This document shows positions 35,074 through 44,251 of a stretch of DNA of 64,000 nt, in pieces. The notes beneath the pieces were generated by a model that was not told the DNA's origin, did not search any database, and worked only from the letters and a program-made list of their open reading frames with translations. Source of the DNA: Desulfoscipio gibsoniae DSM 7213 (GTDB lineage: Bacteria > Bacillota > Desulfotomaculia > Desulfotomaculales > Desulfallaceae); the NCBI RefSeq assembly GCF_000233715.2, contig NC_021184.1, forward strand, positions 3,124,001 through 3,188,000, read 5' to 3'. The translations under genes and the position numbers were made by a program. The stretch's first letter is position 1. Every line of letters begins with the position of its first letter.

Positions 35074-36037
35074 TCCACAACACAGCCTTATATCCCAATT
35101 CATCTAACATCTTCATGTCTTGCTCAATGGTAATACCTGCCGTCGTCAGCATATCGCCGGAAATCGCTGCATTGGCGCCAGACAAAAAGCACTGCCTCCC
35201 TTTATCAGAAAGAAGTCCTCTTCCGCCTGCAAGTCGAATAAATGCATTAGGTATTAATAAACGGAACACCGCAACAATGCGGCACATTTCTTCGTTAGTT
35301 AATAGCCTGTTGTTTTCATAGGGCGTACCCGGAATGGGGTTAAGCATGTTGACAGGGATGGACCGGACAGCCAGTTCACGAAGATTCAACGCCATGTCGA
35401 TTCTATCTTCCATAGTCTCACCAATCCCCATAATCCCACCGCTGCAAACATTCAACCCTACCCGCTGTGCTGCACATATTGCAGCAATTTTATCGTCGTA
35501 GGTATGGGTTGTGCAAACATTGGGAAAGTTTCTACGTGATGTTTCAAGATTGTTGTGAATTCTTGTAACACCTGCTGCTTTTAACTTTGCAAACTGCGTT
35601 TCATCCAAAAGCCCAAAAGAGGCACAAATAGCAATATTAGATATTTTGCGAATGGCACGGATGCTGTCACACATCTGATCTACCTCAGTATCTGACAATC
35701 TTTTGCCGGACGTTACGATAGAATACCGCAGAACACCACGGTCCTGGTTGTATTTTGCCCGCTCCACGATAACGTCCGTGCCAAGCAACGTATATTCCTC
35801 CGTGGCAGTTTGGTAAAAAGAGGACTGCGCACAATACTTACAGTTTTCAGAGCATTTTCCGCTTTTGCCGTTGATAATGGTGCATATGTCAAAAGTATTT
35901 CCGCAAAAATGCTCCCGAATTGCGTTTGCTGCTATGCAGAGTTCATGAAGTGGCGCTTCGCATATTTCCAAAGCCTCGTCCTTTGAAATTAATGTACCGG
36001 CAAGTATCTTATTTTTGATTTCTCTCAACCTTAACAT
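35066..36037 (-). CDS. bioB: Biotin synthase
   Basis: A radical-SAM protein of 323 residues with the [4Fe-4S] motif GKCSENCKYCAQS (Cys62/66/69). Further cysteines for the sulfur-donating [2Fe-2S] cluster lie in IAICASFGLL and NVCSGGIMGIGE, and the C-terminal RLAGGRG loop carries the Arg ligand. It inserts sulfur into dethiobiotin. No other complete biotin gene lies in the window; a bioD stub follows and a BirA-type operator precedes it. Confidence 0.92.
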   Translation of the reverse strand: MLRLREIKNKILAGTLISKDEALEICEAPLHELCIAANAIREHFCGNTFDICTIINGKSGKCSENCKYCAQSSFYQTATEEYTLLGTDVIVERAKYNQDRGVLRYSIVTSGKRLSDTEVDQMCDSIRAIRKISNIAICASFGLLDETQFAKLKAAGVTRIHNNLETSRRNFPNVCTTHTYDDKIAAICAAQRVGLNVCSGGIMGIGETMEDRIDMALNLRELAVRSIPVNMLNPIPGTPYENNRLLTNEEMCRIVAVFRLLIPNAFIRLAGGRGLLSDKGRQCFLSGANAAISGDMLTTAGITIEQDMKMLDELGYKAVLWNE

Positions 36038-36199
36038 GGTTTAGATCTCTCTTTTCAATTTATTTGTTTTATCATGATAATCAAACGTTTTACTTCAGCC
36101 TGCACCCATCATCTATTGCTTGCAAGCCCAATAAGTGTTACCGGAAAGATGTTCTATCATTCAAATTTGCAAAAACAATTATTACACAAAAAAAGCAGA

Positions 36200-36231
36200 T
36201 TGTAAACTTTTTAAAAAATCATGGTTAACAA
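36200..36231 (-). promoter_or_regulatory. BirA (biotin repressor) operator with overlapping promoter
   Basis: TTGTAAACT-N14-GGTTAACAA, the known BirA half-sites in correct order and spacing, 163 bases upstream of bioB. On the minus strand the sequence TTTACA within the operator and TAATAA 16 bases further could be the -35 and -10 boxes, so bound BirA would block transcription when biotin is plentiful. Confidence 0.7.
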
Positions 36232-36285
36232 TACGATGCTTTTATATTATCATAAATGTAAACCATTTTCCATAAATCAAAGCTA

Positions 36286-36470
36286 CTACTGCAATTTCAT
36301 AGCTGCCTCGTAAGGTTTTCCATTAAGAAAACGACCGATAAACAGAAGCCCCATTTCTTTTTCCCCATCTTCTGAATTTTTTTGTCCCATATCAGCCACA
36401 GTTCCTCTTATGATGTTCTGCTTATCCGGATATCCTGCCCAATAGACAACGGCACATGTACTTTCATTCT
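36286..36470 (-). pseudogene. Cobalt-precorrin-4 methyltransferase (CbiF-like) C-terminal fragment
   Basis: The minus strand reads STCAVVYWAGYPDKQNIIRG, then TVADMGQ and GLLFIGRFLNGKPYE to a stop. This fits the end of CbiF/CobM (AVVYRASWPD..IRGTLADI..LVGRFL). No start and no catalytic core are present. A decayed remnant upstream of the biotin promoter. Confidence 0.5.
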
Positions 36471-36631
36471 ATGATCCCCCATCTATTGTTTAAGTCGAAG
36501 ATGACCTATTCTCTTAGCCACTTCTGCTTTCCCCTTGCAGAAAAAAATTTCCCGGGGGGTTCCGGCTTCTCCATGGTTTTAAGTTTATGAGAATGAATTT
36601 GTGGTACAATATTTTTGAGGTGGTGAAATTT

Positions 36632-36808
36632 ATGATAAAATAAGAGGTTATCAATCTTATCAACAGATTACCGGAAACTGCCACGCTGGAAGATATTATG
36701 TATGAATTGTATATCCTACAGAAACATAAAAATGCCACGGCTGCCATTGAAAAAGGAGATGTTCTCACGGTGGATCAAGTGAAAGGCTTACTTCTCAGGC
36801 AGCAATGA
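36632..36808 (+). pseudogene. Antitoxin of the ParE pair, stop at codon 4
   Basis: After GAGGTGG and ATG-ATA-AAA comes TAA (36641-36643), then a frame that reads EVINLINRLPETATLEDIMY and ends KGDVLTVDQVKGLLLRQQ. Related antitoxins have the same start (ML-K-E-E-x-L-x-L-I-D-R-L-P) without the stop. The end overlaps the toxin ATG. Either the antitoxin is lost, or a weak internal start (ATG of DIMYEL) yields a short form. Confidence 0.65.
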
Positions 36809-37080
36809 CAAAGGTACTTTGGACAAAACCGGCCTTTCAGGATTTACAGTCAATTAAGGACTATATTGCCAGGGATTCAGTTTACTATTCCGACAAATTT
36901 ACCGCCGATATAATTATGGCAACAGAGAGGCTGTCCCAATTTCCCCGAAGTGAACGGATGGTGCCGGAAATCGGTGAGGAAAACACCCGTGAGATTATTT
37001 ACGGCTCATATAGAATAATGTACCAGATACGGCAGGAAGCCATCTATATTACCCAGGTAAACGTTATATGGGGAGAATAA
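36805..37080 (+). CDS. ParE/RelE-family toxin
   Basis: A protein of 91 residues: VLWTKPAFQDLQSIKDYIAR, then FTADIIMATERLSQFPRSER and IIYGSYRIMYQIRQEAIYIT. The ParE fold is complete, including the basic strand near the end. The upstream antitoxin has a premature stop, so the toxin may be inactive, poorly expressed, or held by another antitoxin such as those at 1207 or 41241. Coding overlaps the kinase gene's 3' end (37064) by 17 bases, tail to tail. Confidence 0.82.
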   Translation: MTKVLWTKPAFQDLQSIKDYIARDSVYYSDKFTADIIMATERLSQFPRSERMVPEIGEENTREIIYGSYRIMYQIRQEAIYITQVNVIWGE

Positions 37081-38443
37081 CCCGAACTTCCGTCCCCTGT
37101 TCTGGTACACTATCAATAAACAATTGCCCCCGGTGCAGTCTAACAATTTCATCACAAATGGACAGACCAATTCCGCTGCCCGCTGACGATGTTCCCTTGT
37201 AAAACTTTTGTTTCACTTTGGGTAGCTCTGCGTGAGGGATACCGTTTCCGGTATCGGCTATCTTTATTTGGACTTGCTCCTCCTCTGCCTGAGCGCTAAT
37301 CTTGACAGTTCCCCCGGGAGGGGTAAATTTTAAAGCATTATCCAGCAGATTGATGACGACTTGCTTTAACCTGTTAGGATCAGCTTTAATCACCGGCAAA
37401 TCCTTAGTAGTTTCACACACCAGACAAATTCTCTGCCGCCGGGCTCTTGGATTCAATTGTTTTACGATGGAGTCCAACAGTTCCTGCAGGTGAACCGTAT
37501 CCAGTTGCAGTGTAATTTTCCCTGCAGACAGTCTGGAGAAATCCAACAGTTCATCTACCAGCAGGGTTAACCTGTCACTCTCTCTTTCAATAATGTTTAG
37601 TCCGTCATTTATGTCATCCATATTTTTTACTCCCCCGGTTCTAAGGGTTACCGCCCATCCTTTAATGGATGTTAACGGAGTGCGCAGCTCGTGTGAGATG
37701 GACGCAATAAATTGGTTCTTCAATTGATCGTAACGTACAATTTCTTCCGCCATGTAATTTAACGTATCAGCCAGCTTACCCACTTCGTCATCATATTTTT
37801 TAATAGCCCGGGCACTGAACCGGCCTGCGGCCATTTCCTCAGCCACCCGGGTAATTCTCTCCACCGGTCCGGTGATGGTTGCGGACAATAACACGCTTAC
37901 CGTTGTGACCAGGAGCACCACCAACAGCCCTACAGCAATCAGTATTAAAGCTGCGTTCCTGATAACCCCGTGTATACCGGCGAGGGATGTTATAAAGCGA
38001 ACTGCTCCCACCACTTCACCGTTGGATTTCAGGGGATAGGCCACCGACATGGCCGGTTCGCCGGTAATAGGCAGGTTGCCCTGCCAGTGTCCCGATTCTC
38101 CCGCCAGGGCCCTTTGCATATCGTCAAAAGGCAGCTTCCCCGCGGCCTGTGCTCCCTGGGAATCGGCCAGCACCATCCCCCCGGCGTTTATAATCTGCAC
38201 CTGTGCCGCAGTGGTTGAGGAGTAACTTTTCAAGAGAGCGCCTGCTTCACCTTCCAGATCTTGATAGGATAAATAGCACTCGTAAAAACTGCCTGCCACC
38301 TCTGCTTGTTTTTCAAGCATATCCTTCACATTATCGTAATAATATTGCCTAATTCCCAGCAACAACAAGGTGTCCATTATGATTACCGTAAGCAAAATCA
38401 CCAGCAGGTAGCTGCCGACCAACCTTTTTTTAATGCTCTGCAA
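37064..38443 (-). CDS. Sensor histidine kinase (PhoR/ResE type)
   Basis: A membrane-bound kinase: first helix (LVGSYLLVILLTVIIMDTLLL), an outside region of about 125 residues, second helix (ALILIAVGLLVVLLVTTVSVL), HAMP, then SHELRTPLTSIKG (phosphorylated His), NLLDNALKFTPPGG (N-box), DTGNGIPH and GSGIGLSI. The TTG at 38443 was chosen because GGGAGGAG lies 7 bases upstream, and it overlaps the regulator gene by 14 bases. A partly deleted copy of this gene is at 18957. Confidence 0.9.
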   Translation of the reverse strand: MQSIKKRLVGSYLLVILLTVIIMDTLLLLGIRQYYYDNVKDMLEKQAEVAGSFYECYLSYQDLEGEAGALLKSYSSTTAAQVQIINAGGMVLADSQGAQAAGKLPFDDMQRALAGESGHWQGNLPITGEPAMSVAYPLKSNGEVVGAVRFITSLAGIHGVIRNAALILIAVGLLVVLLVTTVSVLLSATITGPVERITRVAEEMAAGRFSARAIKKYDDEVGKLADTLNYMAEEIVRYDQLKNQFIASISHELRTPLTSIKGWAVTLRTGGVKNMDDINDGLNIIERESDRLTLLVDELLDFSRLSAGKITLQLDTVHLQELLDSIVKQLNPRARRQRICLVCETTKDLPVIKADPNRLKQVVINLLDNALKFTPPGGTVKISAQAEEEQVQIKIADTGNGIPHAELPKVKQKFYKGTSSAGSGIGLSICDEIVRLHRGQLFIDSVPEQGTEVRVILPI

Positions 38444-39143
38444 CTTGTTTCTCCTCCCGCCAGCGGTAACCAAGCCCCCAAACGGTTATAATATAAACCG
38501 GCTTGGAAGGGTTGTCCTCAATTTTTTCCCGCAACCTCCTGATGTGCACGTCAACGGTTTTGGGGTCGCCGAAGAAATCTTCACCCCAGGCCAGATTTAA
38601 CAGCCGGTCCCGGCTTAAGGCCAGATTTTTATTTTCCAGGAAAATCTTCATTAGGTAATACTCCCGGGGGGTCAGGTCCAATTGCTGCTCGTTTTTGTAG
38701 ATTAGCTGGGCGCTGTCATCAAGTCGGAAGGGGCTTTGGCGTATAATTTGACTGATATCCGGCTGAATTGTTTGCATTCGCCTAAGAACAGCCCGGATTC
38801 TGGCCGCCAATTCCAGAGGGTTGAATGGTTTCACCACGTAATCGTCCGCTCCCAGCTCCAGCCCCATCACTTTATCCATATCCTGTCCCCGGGCTGTAAG
38901 CATAATCACCGCTATGCCGGGAAACTCGGCTCGCAGCCGGCGGCAAACTTCAAAGCCGTCCATACCCGGCAGCATGATATCCAGCACCACCAGATGAGGG
39001 CGGAATGTCTTTGCCTTGACTAAGGCTGCTTCTCCGCTGACGGCCTCCATAACCTGGAACGAATTTCTCTCCAGGTTAATAAGAATAAACTTGCGGATGG
39101 AATCTTCATCCTCCACCACGAGAATTCTTTCCCGCCCCTTCAT
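38430..39143 (-). CDS. OmpR/PhoB-family response regulator
   Basis: A receiver domain with acidic pocket VVEDEDS, phosphorylated Asp in VVLDIMLPGMDG, Thr in VIMLTARG and Lys in DYVVKPFNP. A winged-helix DNA-binding domain follows (LTPREYYLMKIF, then VDVHIRRLREKIEDNP). The ATG at 39143 has GAGGTG five bases upstream; the longer open frame lacks a good site. Pairs with the kinase that follows. Confidence 0.91.
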   Translation of the reverse strand: MKGRERILVVEDEDSIRKFILINLERNSFQVMEAVSGEAALVKAKTFRPHLVVLDIMLPGMDGFEVCRRLRAEFPGIAVIMLTARGQDMDKVMGLELGADDYVVKPFNPLELAARIRAVLRRMQTIQPDISQIIRQSPFRLDDSAQLIYKNEQQLDLTPREYYLMKIFLENKNLALSRDRLLNLAWGEDFFGDPKTVDVHIRRLREKIEDNPSKPVYIITVWGLGYRWREEKQVAEH

Positions 39144-39381
39144 TGTTGCACCTCGCTCATGAAAACGCAGAAAACCTGTGTACAAAGAAAACTGCTTTGA
39201 ACACAAGGTTTTCCACATATAATCTACTTTTATCAACTAGTTGTATAAATGAAGCTATTCAGCATTTCTTTTAAGCTTTGAGTCAAATGTCCAAAGTAGA
39301 AGATTCTTGAAGCCCGATTAAAATTCCTTGAATTTTGTTCCATGGTCTTAAACTCTTGACCTTCGATTTTAAACTGAATAG

Positions 39382-40659
39382 TTACAAATTCTCTAAAGCG
39401 CGTTGCACCATAGGCTGTTGTGAAGTGTAGCCGGAGTAGTTGTACCGTTTTTCGGCCTCTTTGATGATTTCCAATGATTTTTCGTAAGCGGCTTTAGCCT
39501 TATCAGTTTCCTTTAAGCCCGCATAGCTTTGCCCCAAATTAAAGTATTCCATGCTTAAGTTGCTGTTTTCCTGCTCCAGTTCTTGGATCGCATTGGTTAA
39601 GGTTGATCTGGCCTCCTCATATTTACCCAACTTGTTCAGGGCTTCTCCCTTCACTGTAAGCCAGTGTTTTGAGTCCTCGGGATCGCCTGATTTTATACCT
39701 TTAGTGATGGATTTCAAGGCGTCTTCGGGTAGATTGGCCCTTACCTGTGCGCGGGCCAGGTAAGACCAGTAATATGGATCTTCGGGCATTTCTTTGACGT
39801 TCTCCCGGTAAAAAGCGACGACTTTCTTATAATAGTCGGGATAAAGGTCTTCGGCACGTGCCCACCCAGTATCCGAACCAAACTTTTCCCAGCGGTATAT
39901 TGTACAACCGGGATAATAGTGTTCTTCCCCGGAATCAGAATTATAGACTTTTTCTCCGCGGGAATCAAGATGGTACCACAGGGCCAGGGCTGCCTGTTTG
40001 CCGGTATCCTCCTGGTCAGTTGGAGCGAGGACTTCCATTTTCTCATAACCAATGCCGGAAAGACGGGCCAGGATTCCCTCCCAATGCTCAAACTTGTCTA
40101 TGTCCGCGCCCTCTCTTATACCGTCACCCTGCCAGCCCTTGCTACTTGTATCGTGGCCCTGCCAGGCGAAGATGTCCACGCCGTTATGTTTACCCACCCC
40201 GCCCAGGCTCTCGGCGTCCACCGTCCAGCCCAGCAGAAGTTCCGGCTGGCCGTCCCCGGTGATATCGGCAAAGCTGGCATGGTCCAGGGCATATGCTAAC
40301 GTATAGTTTAGCTCCCAGACTTTTTGCCACTTGTTTTGCTTTTCCTGTAACAGAACCGCTCCCAATTGGCCGGGGTTTTGCCCCACACGGTAGGTGGCCA
40401 GCAGTTCGGCCTTACCGTCGCCATTCATATCCTGTTGCTGGATGGCCCCGGCCCCGCCGGGATTTTTTGGTTCTTCCAGCTTGGCTCCGGCGGGCAGAAA
40501 CTCTTGCACCACGGTTTTTAGTGGATCGTTATCCTGGGTTTGCGCACTGGCCTGCCGGGGTGCCATAATCGTACTCCCCGGTGACGGCAGCATGGAACAG
40601 CCGCTGATTAACAAGCTCCCTGACAATAGCAATCCTGTAGTCAATAGTTTCCAGTTCAT
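39382..40659 (-). CDS. Lipoprotein with TPR repeats and a VCBS/FG-GAP-like region
   Basis: A signal peptide with lipobox LLISGC is followed by a region with DMNGDGKAELLATYRVG and DITGDGQPELLLGWTVD, calcium-loop-like FG-GAP repeats. The second half has TPR helices (DPYYWSYLARAQVRANLPED, EAYEKSLEI-like repeats). The protein should sit on the outer face of the membrane. It lies downstream of the kinase/regulator pair on the opposite side of a 240-base gap, same strand, so it is transcribed before them. Function unknown. Confidence 0.75.
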   Translation of the reverse strand: MNWKLLTTGLLLSGSLLISGCSMLPSPGSTIMAPRQASAQTQDNDPLKTVVQEFLPAGAKLEEPKNPGGAGAIQQQDMNGDGKAELLATYRVGQNPGQLGAVLLQEKQNKWQKVWELNYTLAYALDHASFADITGDGQPELLLGWTVDAESLGGVGKHNGVDIFAWQGHDTSSKGWQGDGIREGADIDKFEHWEGILARLSGIGYEKMEVLAPTDQEDTGKQAALALWYHLDSRGEKVYNSDSGEEHYYPGCTIYRWEKFGSDTGWARAEDLYPDYYKKVVAFYRENVKEMPEDPYYWSYLARAQVRANLPEDALKSITKGIKSGDPEDSKHWLTVKGEALNKLGKYEEARSTLTNAIQELEQENSNLSMEYFNLGQSYAGLKETDKAKAAYEKSLEIIKEAEKRYNYSGYTSQQPMVQRALENL

Positions 40660-40916
40660 ATGCGTATCCCCTTCTTAACTCCATTTTTTTGACTGACTTT
40701 CCGGTACCGTAAGTTATCTAAAGTATAAATCCTTTAAAAGAAAAAAGGGTTATGAAAGGGTTAAATATGTTTAATAAAAGGTAACGCTTTGTACCTTAAC
40801 AATCTGGAAGGAGAAGATATGGAGGTGATCGCTAATAAAGACCTTTTATAGGAGCTTGAGACCGTACCAGGGTTATTTGTTACACTAATTATGGCACCAA
40901 TGATGAAACTGTTCTT

Positions 40917-41095
40917 ACAGCATGCTGGTGGGGGATATTGCTTGATTTACAATCAAATATAAACTCTTTGGAATAAAGTAACTCCCAATCATTATAATAG
41001 CTTTAAAGTTCCTGTCTTTCGTAAAGGTATTCATTTTTACCCCAATCAGGGGCAATCTCAATATCTGCAATTGCTCTTTATCCATTATTTACCTC
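40917..41095 (-). pseudogene. TehB-like methyltransferase relic, rearranged copy of the gene at 1696
   Basis: About 150 bases match 1735-1885 (the C-terminal part) at roughly 85 percent. They are then joined directly to about 30 bases that match the first codons and ribosome site (2305-2335). The 410 bases between are deleted, and the joint lies in a short TGCA match. Confidence 0.75.
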
Positions 41096-41240
41096 CTAAA
41101 TCTTCATTAGCGCGACATCGCCAATGCCTTTAACCATTGGTAAAGTCAGTTTTTTTTAAGGCTTAAAATATTTATCTATATGCTCAGTATTTATTGATTT
41201 CCCGGTGGGTTTTAGATAAGATTAACTTGAGGTGATTGGC

Positions 41241-41492
41241 GTGGCCACAAGTATTGAGCGCTTAATTGAGGCAATTAAGAACCTATCAGCCGCGGAAAAA
41301 TTTGAACTGGCCCGGCGTTTGGAGGAAACCGGTGTATTGGATGATAACCAATCCTGGTACTGGACGCCTCAGTGGCAGGCTGCTGAAAAAGAAGCCGATG
41401 AGGATATTACAGCCGGTAGGGTTTACCATTATGACAATGTGGATGATTTAATGCGTTCTTTGCGTGCCAAAAGAGAGCAGGCCTCCAAATAA
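41241..41492 (+). CDS. Antitoxin of the RelE-like pair
   Basis: A protein of 83 residues: SIERLIEAIKNLSAAEKFEL, then ARRLEETGVLDDNQSWYWTP and DITAGRVYHYDNVDDLMRSL. Helical N-terminal and acidic C-terminal halves fit small antitoxins of the addiction module type. The GTG at 41241 follows AGGTG by six bases; an upstream GTG is within that site. Its stop overlaps the toxin ATG. Confidence 0.7.
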   Translation: MATSIERLIEAIKNLSAAEKFELARRLEETGVLDDNQSWYWTPQWQAAEKEADEDITAGRVYHYDNVDDLMRSLRAKREQASK

Positions 41493-41758
41493 TGCGCTTT
41501 GTTACTACGGAAAAGTTTGAGCGATCATTTAATCGTTTAAGCAATCAACATGCATTGGCGGTAGAAAAGGCGATCAGGATGTTAACTGAAAACACTAAAC
41601 ACCCTTCTTTACGGGTAAAGCGCGTAAAAGGGACAAAGGACATTTGGGAAGCCAGCGCCACGCGTTCATTAAGAATAACATTCCGGTTTTTAGCGCCCGA
41701 TCTTATTCAACTTAGAAACGTTGGCACGCACGAACAAGTTTTCAGGCCACCTTATTAA
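41492..41758 (+). CDS. RelE-like mRNA interferase toxin
   Basis: A protein of 88 residues: FVTTEKFERSFNRLSNQHAL, then HPSLRVKRVKGTKDIWEASA and RSLRITFRFLAPDLIQLRNV. This is the RelE/HigB-like order of helix pair and basic beta sheet with conserved Arg. The overlap with the antitoxin gene (AATG) marks a two-gene operon. Confidence 0.75.
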   Translation: MRFVTTEKFERSFNRLSNQHALAVEKAIRMLTENTKHPSLRVKRVKGTKDIWEASATRSLRITFRFLAPDLIQLRNVGTHEQVFRPPY

Positions 41759-41857
41759 TACACTACAATGATATAATGAAAAGAATAAGCTCTGGCAAAA
41801 ATATCGTCATTTATATTAGTTTGGCTTTTGTACCACATGACAAAAAGGGTTGTTTTC

Positions 41858-42829
41858 ATGAACGAAAGGTTAGTTTCTTTTACTCAAAAAATTATACAAC
41901 CTGTGTTGGATAATATATCAAAGCGGGAAAAAATTTGGTTGAAGTTCATTGATCATAGTGGGAAATATATTGCCACCACTCATAGTAGGTCACAGTGCTC
42001 ATTTTGCAGGTACATCCGAAGCAGCTATAGCGGTAACAAAAGGTGCCGTGGCTCAGCCAGGCAAGTAGTTTTTGCGTGCCAAGGTAATAACCAACCAAGT
42101 TTTTTTGAATGTCACGCCGGGTTAACTTTAACTTCGGTGCCGGTTACCGTGGCCGGATTATATTTGGGTGCCTTAGCTTTTGGTGAAATTACCGAAAAAC
42201 CAAAGCCATATGTTTTACAAAGAACATCTAATCTGGGTTTAGATGTTCAAACACTGCAGATCCTGTATGAAGAAATGCCGCTTTTTAACCGAAGACAGAT
42301 TTCCATGTTGGCCGAATATCTTTACAGCATCAGCAATTGTTTCATTGAAATAGGCGTTGCACTAACCGAGACTGAACAATTTGAAACTAAAAAAAATTCT
42401 TTCTTTTTTCTAAATAAATACCTGAGCGATGAAAAAATTATTAACGATGAGCTGATAAATACTCCAGTTAGTAATGGCGAGATATCATCACCAAAAATGC
42501 AGAAATTAGTTCATGATGCGGAAAAGTTTATAATTAACAATTATAAACACCCGATAACTTTAACAAATGTAGCTGATTTTATCCACATCAATCCAACTTA
42601 CTTTTCTTACCTCTTCAGACAAGTTAAAGGGTATACGTTTAAACATTATTTAACTCAGCTAAGGATTGAAAAAGCAAAGCAATTACTATTGAATTCTTCG
42701 TTGACGGTAAGTGAAATTTCCCAGTTAATTGGTTATGATGACAGTAATTACTTTAGCCGGGTGTTCAAAAAGGTCACTGGCTTTCCTCCCAGTTTATATC
42801 GCAAGCAACCAAAAAAAGTCCAGATTTAA
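41858..42829 (+). CDS. PocR-AraC transcriptional regulator
   Basis: An N-terminal PocR sensor domain (cysteines in CSFCRYIRSSYSGNKRC, FFECHAGLTLTSVPVTVAG) is followed by a C-terminal AraC double helix-turn-helix (LTNVADFIHINPTYFSYLFR, EISQLIGYDDSNYFSRVFKK, GFPPSLYR). PocR domains bind small molecules such as diols or Fe-S-linked signals in anaerobes. It lies 89 bases upstream of the transporter on the same strand and probably turns it on. The ATG at 41858 has AAAGGG upstream. Confidence 0.86.
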   Translation: MNERLVSFTQKIIQPVLDNISKREKIWLKFIDHSGKYIATTHSRSQCSFCRYIRSSYSGNKRCRGSARQVVFACQGNNQPSFFECHAGLTLTSVPVTVAGLYLGALAFGEITEKPKPYVLQRTSNLGLDVQTLQILYEEMPLFNRRQISMLAEYLYSISNCFIEIGVALTETEQFETKKNSFFFLNKYLSDEKIINDELINTPVSNGEISSPKMQKLVHDAEKFIINNYKHPITLTNVADFIHINPTYFSYLFRQVKGYTFKHYLTQLRIEKAKQLLLNSSLTVSEISQLIGYDDSNYFSRVFKKVTGFPPSLYRKQPKKVQI

Positions 42830-42918
42830 CTTGAGTAAACACAGGAACTTTGCAGCGGTTGGTATTACAATAAAGCTGTAAAGTTTTTTATTTTATTAAA
42901 AACTGGGGGGAAATAGGT

Positions 42919-43971
42919 ATGAAAAACTTTGACGGATTAATACCCAATTTTACACCATCATGGTTTGCCAGCGTTATGGGCACAGGTATTTTAGCTATTG
43001 TCAGTTATTTTTACAGTACCGGTTTTCCCTGGCTAAAGGGCCTGGCTACCGCGGTTTGGATACTGAATATGTTTTTATTTGGGTTGTTGGTGGTACCCTG
43101 GGTGTTAAAATTTATTTGGCATAGTAAAAAAGCACTGGCGGATTTCAGGGAACCGCTTACCGGGCAGTTTTATGCCACCATGCCCATTGCCTGCCTGGTA
43201 ATAGCGGCTGACCTGCTTATTGTGGGTACGGATAGTTTGGGCCCGCATCCGGCCATTGGTATGGCTAAAATTATCTGGATTATGGGCGCGGTATTATCCG
43301 TGTTGGGTGCGGTGGTTATCCCGCTTTTGAACTTTACCAACCGGGAAGTGCAATTGGAAAACATCAACCCGGCCTGGTTTATGCCGCCGGTAGCACTGAT
43401 TGTTATCCCTGTTCCCGGAGCTAAATTGATTGCTTACTGGCCGGAAAGCTGGCAGCTAATCATGCTTATTTTTAACTATGTAGCCTGGGGTAGCGGTTTC
43501 TTCCTTTTCATAGCGTTGGAGGCGATATGCCTGTACCGTTTCTTTTGCTGTCCCCCTTTGCCCGGTAAATTGGTCCCTACCGTCTGGATTAACCTGGGTC
43601 CTATTGGTGTCGGCACCATAGCCCTTTTAAACCTGGCGGCCTCCAGTACGCCCTTTTTAGGTCAACTTGTAGAACCGGTTTTGCAAATACTTGCTCTTTT
43701 TTTGTGGGGTTTTGGTTTCTGGTGGATTATTTGTGCTATTTGTTTAACTACTTACTATTTGAGAAATAATGATTTGCCGTTTTCTTTGGCATGGTGGGCT
43801 TTTACCTTTCCTCTGGGTGCATATACCGGAGCTACGTATCTGGTGGCTACCTTTTTGCATTCATCATTTGTTTACGGCTATGGTTTTCTCTGCTACCTGT
43901 TATTGCTCACGTTATGGTCCATTGTTCTTGTACGTACCTTGGTGGGTGTTAAGAAAATGGAGTTTTTTTAA
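42919..43971 (+). CDS. TDT-family (TehA/Mae1) dicarboxylate or anion transporter
   Basis: A membrane protein of 350 residues with about ten helices. Characteristic stretches are PSWFASVMGTGILAIVSYF, FWLN-like VWILNMFLFGLLVVPW, PAWFMPPVALIVIPVPGA and WWAFTFPLGAYTGATYLVA. The TDT family includes the yeast malate carrier, TehA and plant SLAC1 channels. The substrate cannot be told. GGGGGG precedes the ATG. Likely controlled by the PocR-AraC regulator. Confidence 0.85.
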   Translation: MKNFDGLIPNFTPSWFASVMGTGILAIVSYFYSTGFPWLKGLATAVWILNMFLFGLLVVPWVLKFIWHSKKALADFREPLTGQFYATMPIACLVIAADLLIVGTDSLGPHPAIGMAKIIWIMGAVLSVLGAVVIPLLNFTNREVQLENINPAWFMPPVALIVIPVPGAKLIAYWPESWQLIMLIFNYVAWGSGFFLFIALEAICLYRFFCCPPLPGKLVPTVWINLGPIGVGTIALLNLAASSTPFLGQLVEPVLQILALFLWGFGFWWIICAICLTTYYLRNNDLPFSLAWWAFTFPLGAYTGATYLVATFLHSSFVYGYGFLCYLLLLTLWSIVLVRTLVGVKKMEFF

Positions 43972-43989
43972 TGTTTATTTGTTATTATT

Positions 43990-44199
43990 TTATCGGCTTC
44001 GGAGCAACAGCAATGTGCTGACAACAAAAAGAATTATTGAAAGCGAAATAGTAAAAATCACAGCACCAACAGGATGAATAATGTACCCTTCGTATCTATA
44101 ATTATAATTGGTACTTAATAAAAAATTATATAAGCAGTACGATATTGGAGCAAGTAAGATTGAAAGTGCATAAAGAATAATTATTTTTTTCTTTTGCAT
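43990..44199 (-). CDS. Small membrane protein
   Basis: A protein of 69 residues from the Met at 44199 (MQKKKIIILYALSILLAPIS), with a second helix (AVIFTISLSIILFVVSTLLLL) and an aromatic loop NYNYRYEGY between. Similar in layout to other two-helix proteins of the window, but not clearly homologous. Function unknown. Confidence 0.5.
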   Translation of the reverse strand: MQKKKIIILYALSILLAPISYCLYNFLLSTNYNYRYEGYIIHPVGAVIFTISLSIILFVVSTLLLLRSR

Positions 44200-44251
44200 A
44201 CCAAAGCTTTCCCTTTCTTTTAGAAAACGTAAATTGAAAAAATCCCACACC

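Noticed and set aside
36223-36265. A second inverted repeat GGTTAACAA..TGTAAACC next to the BirA site
   Set aside because: The half-sites face outward, the wrong order for BirA; the inner pair 36200-36231 fits better.
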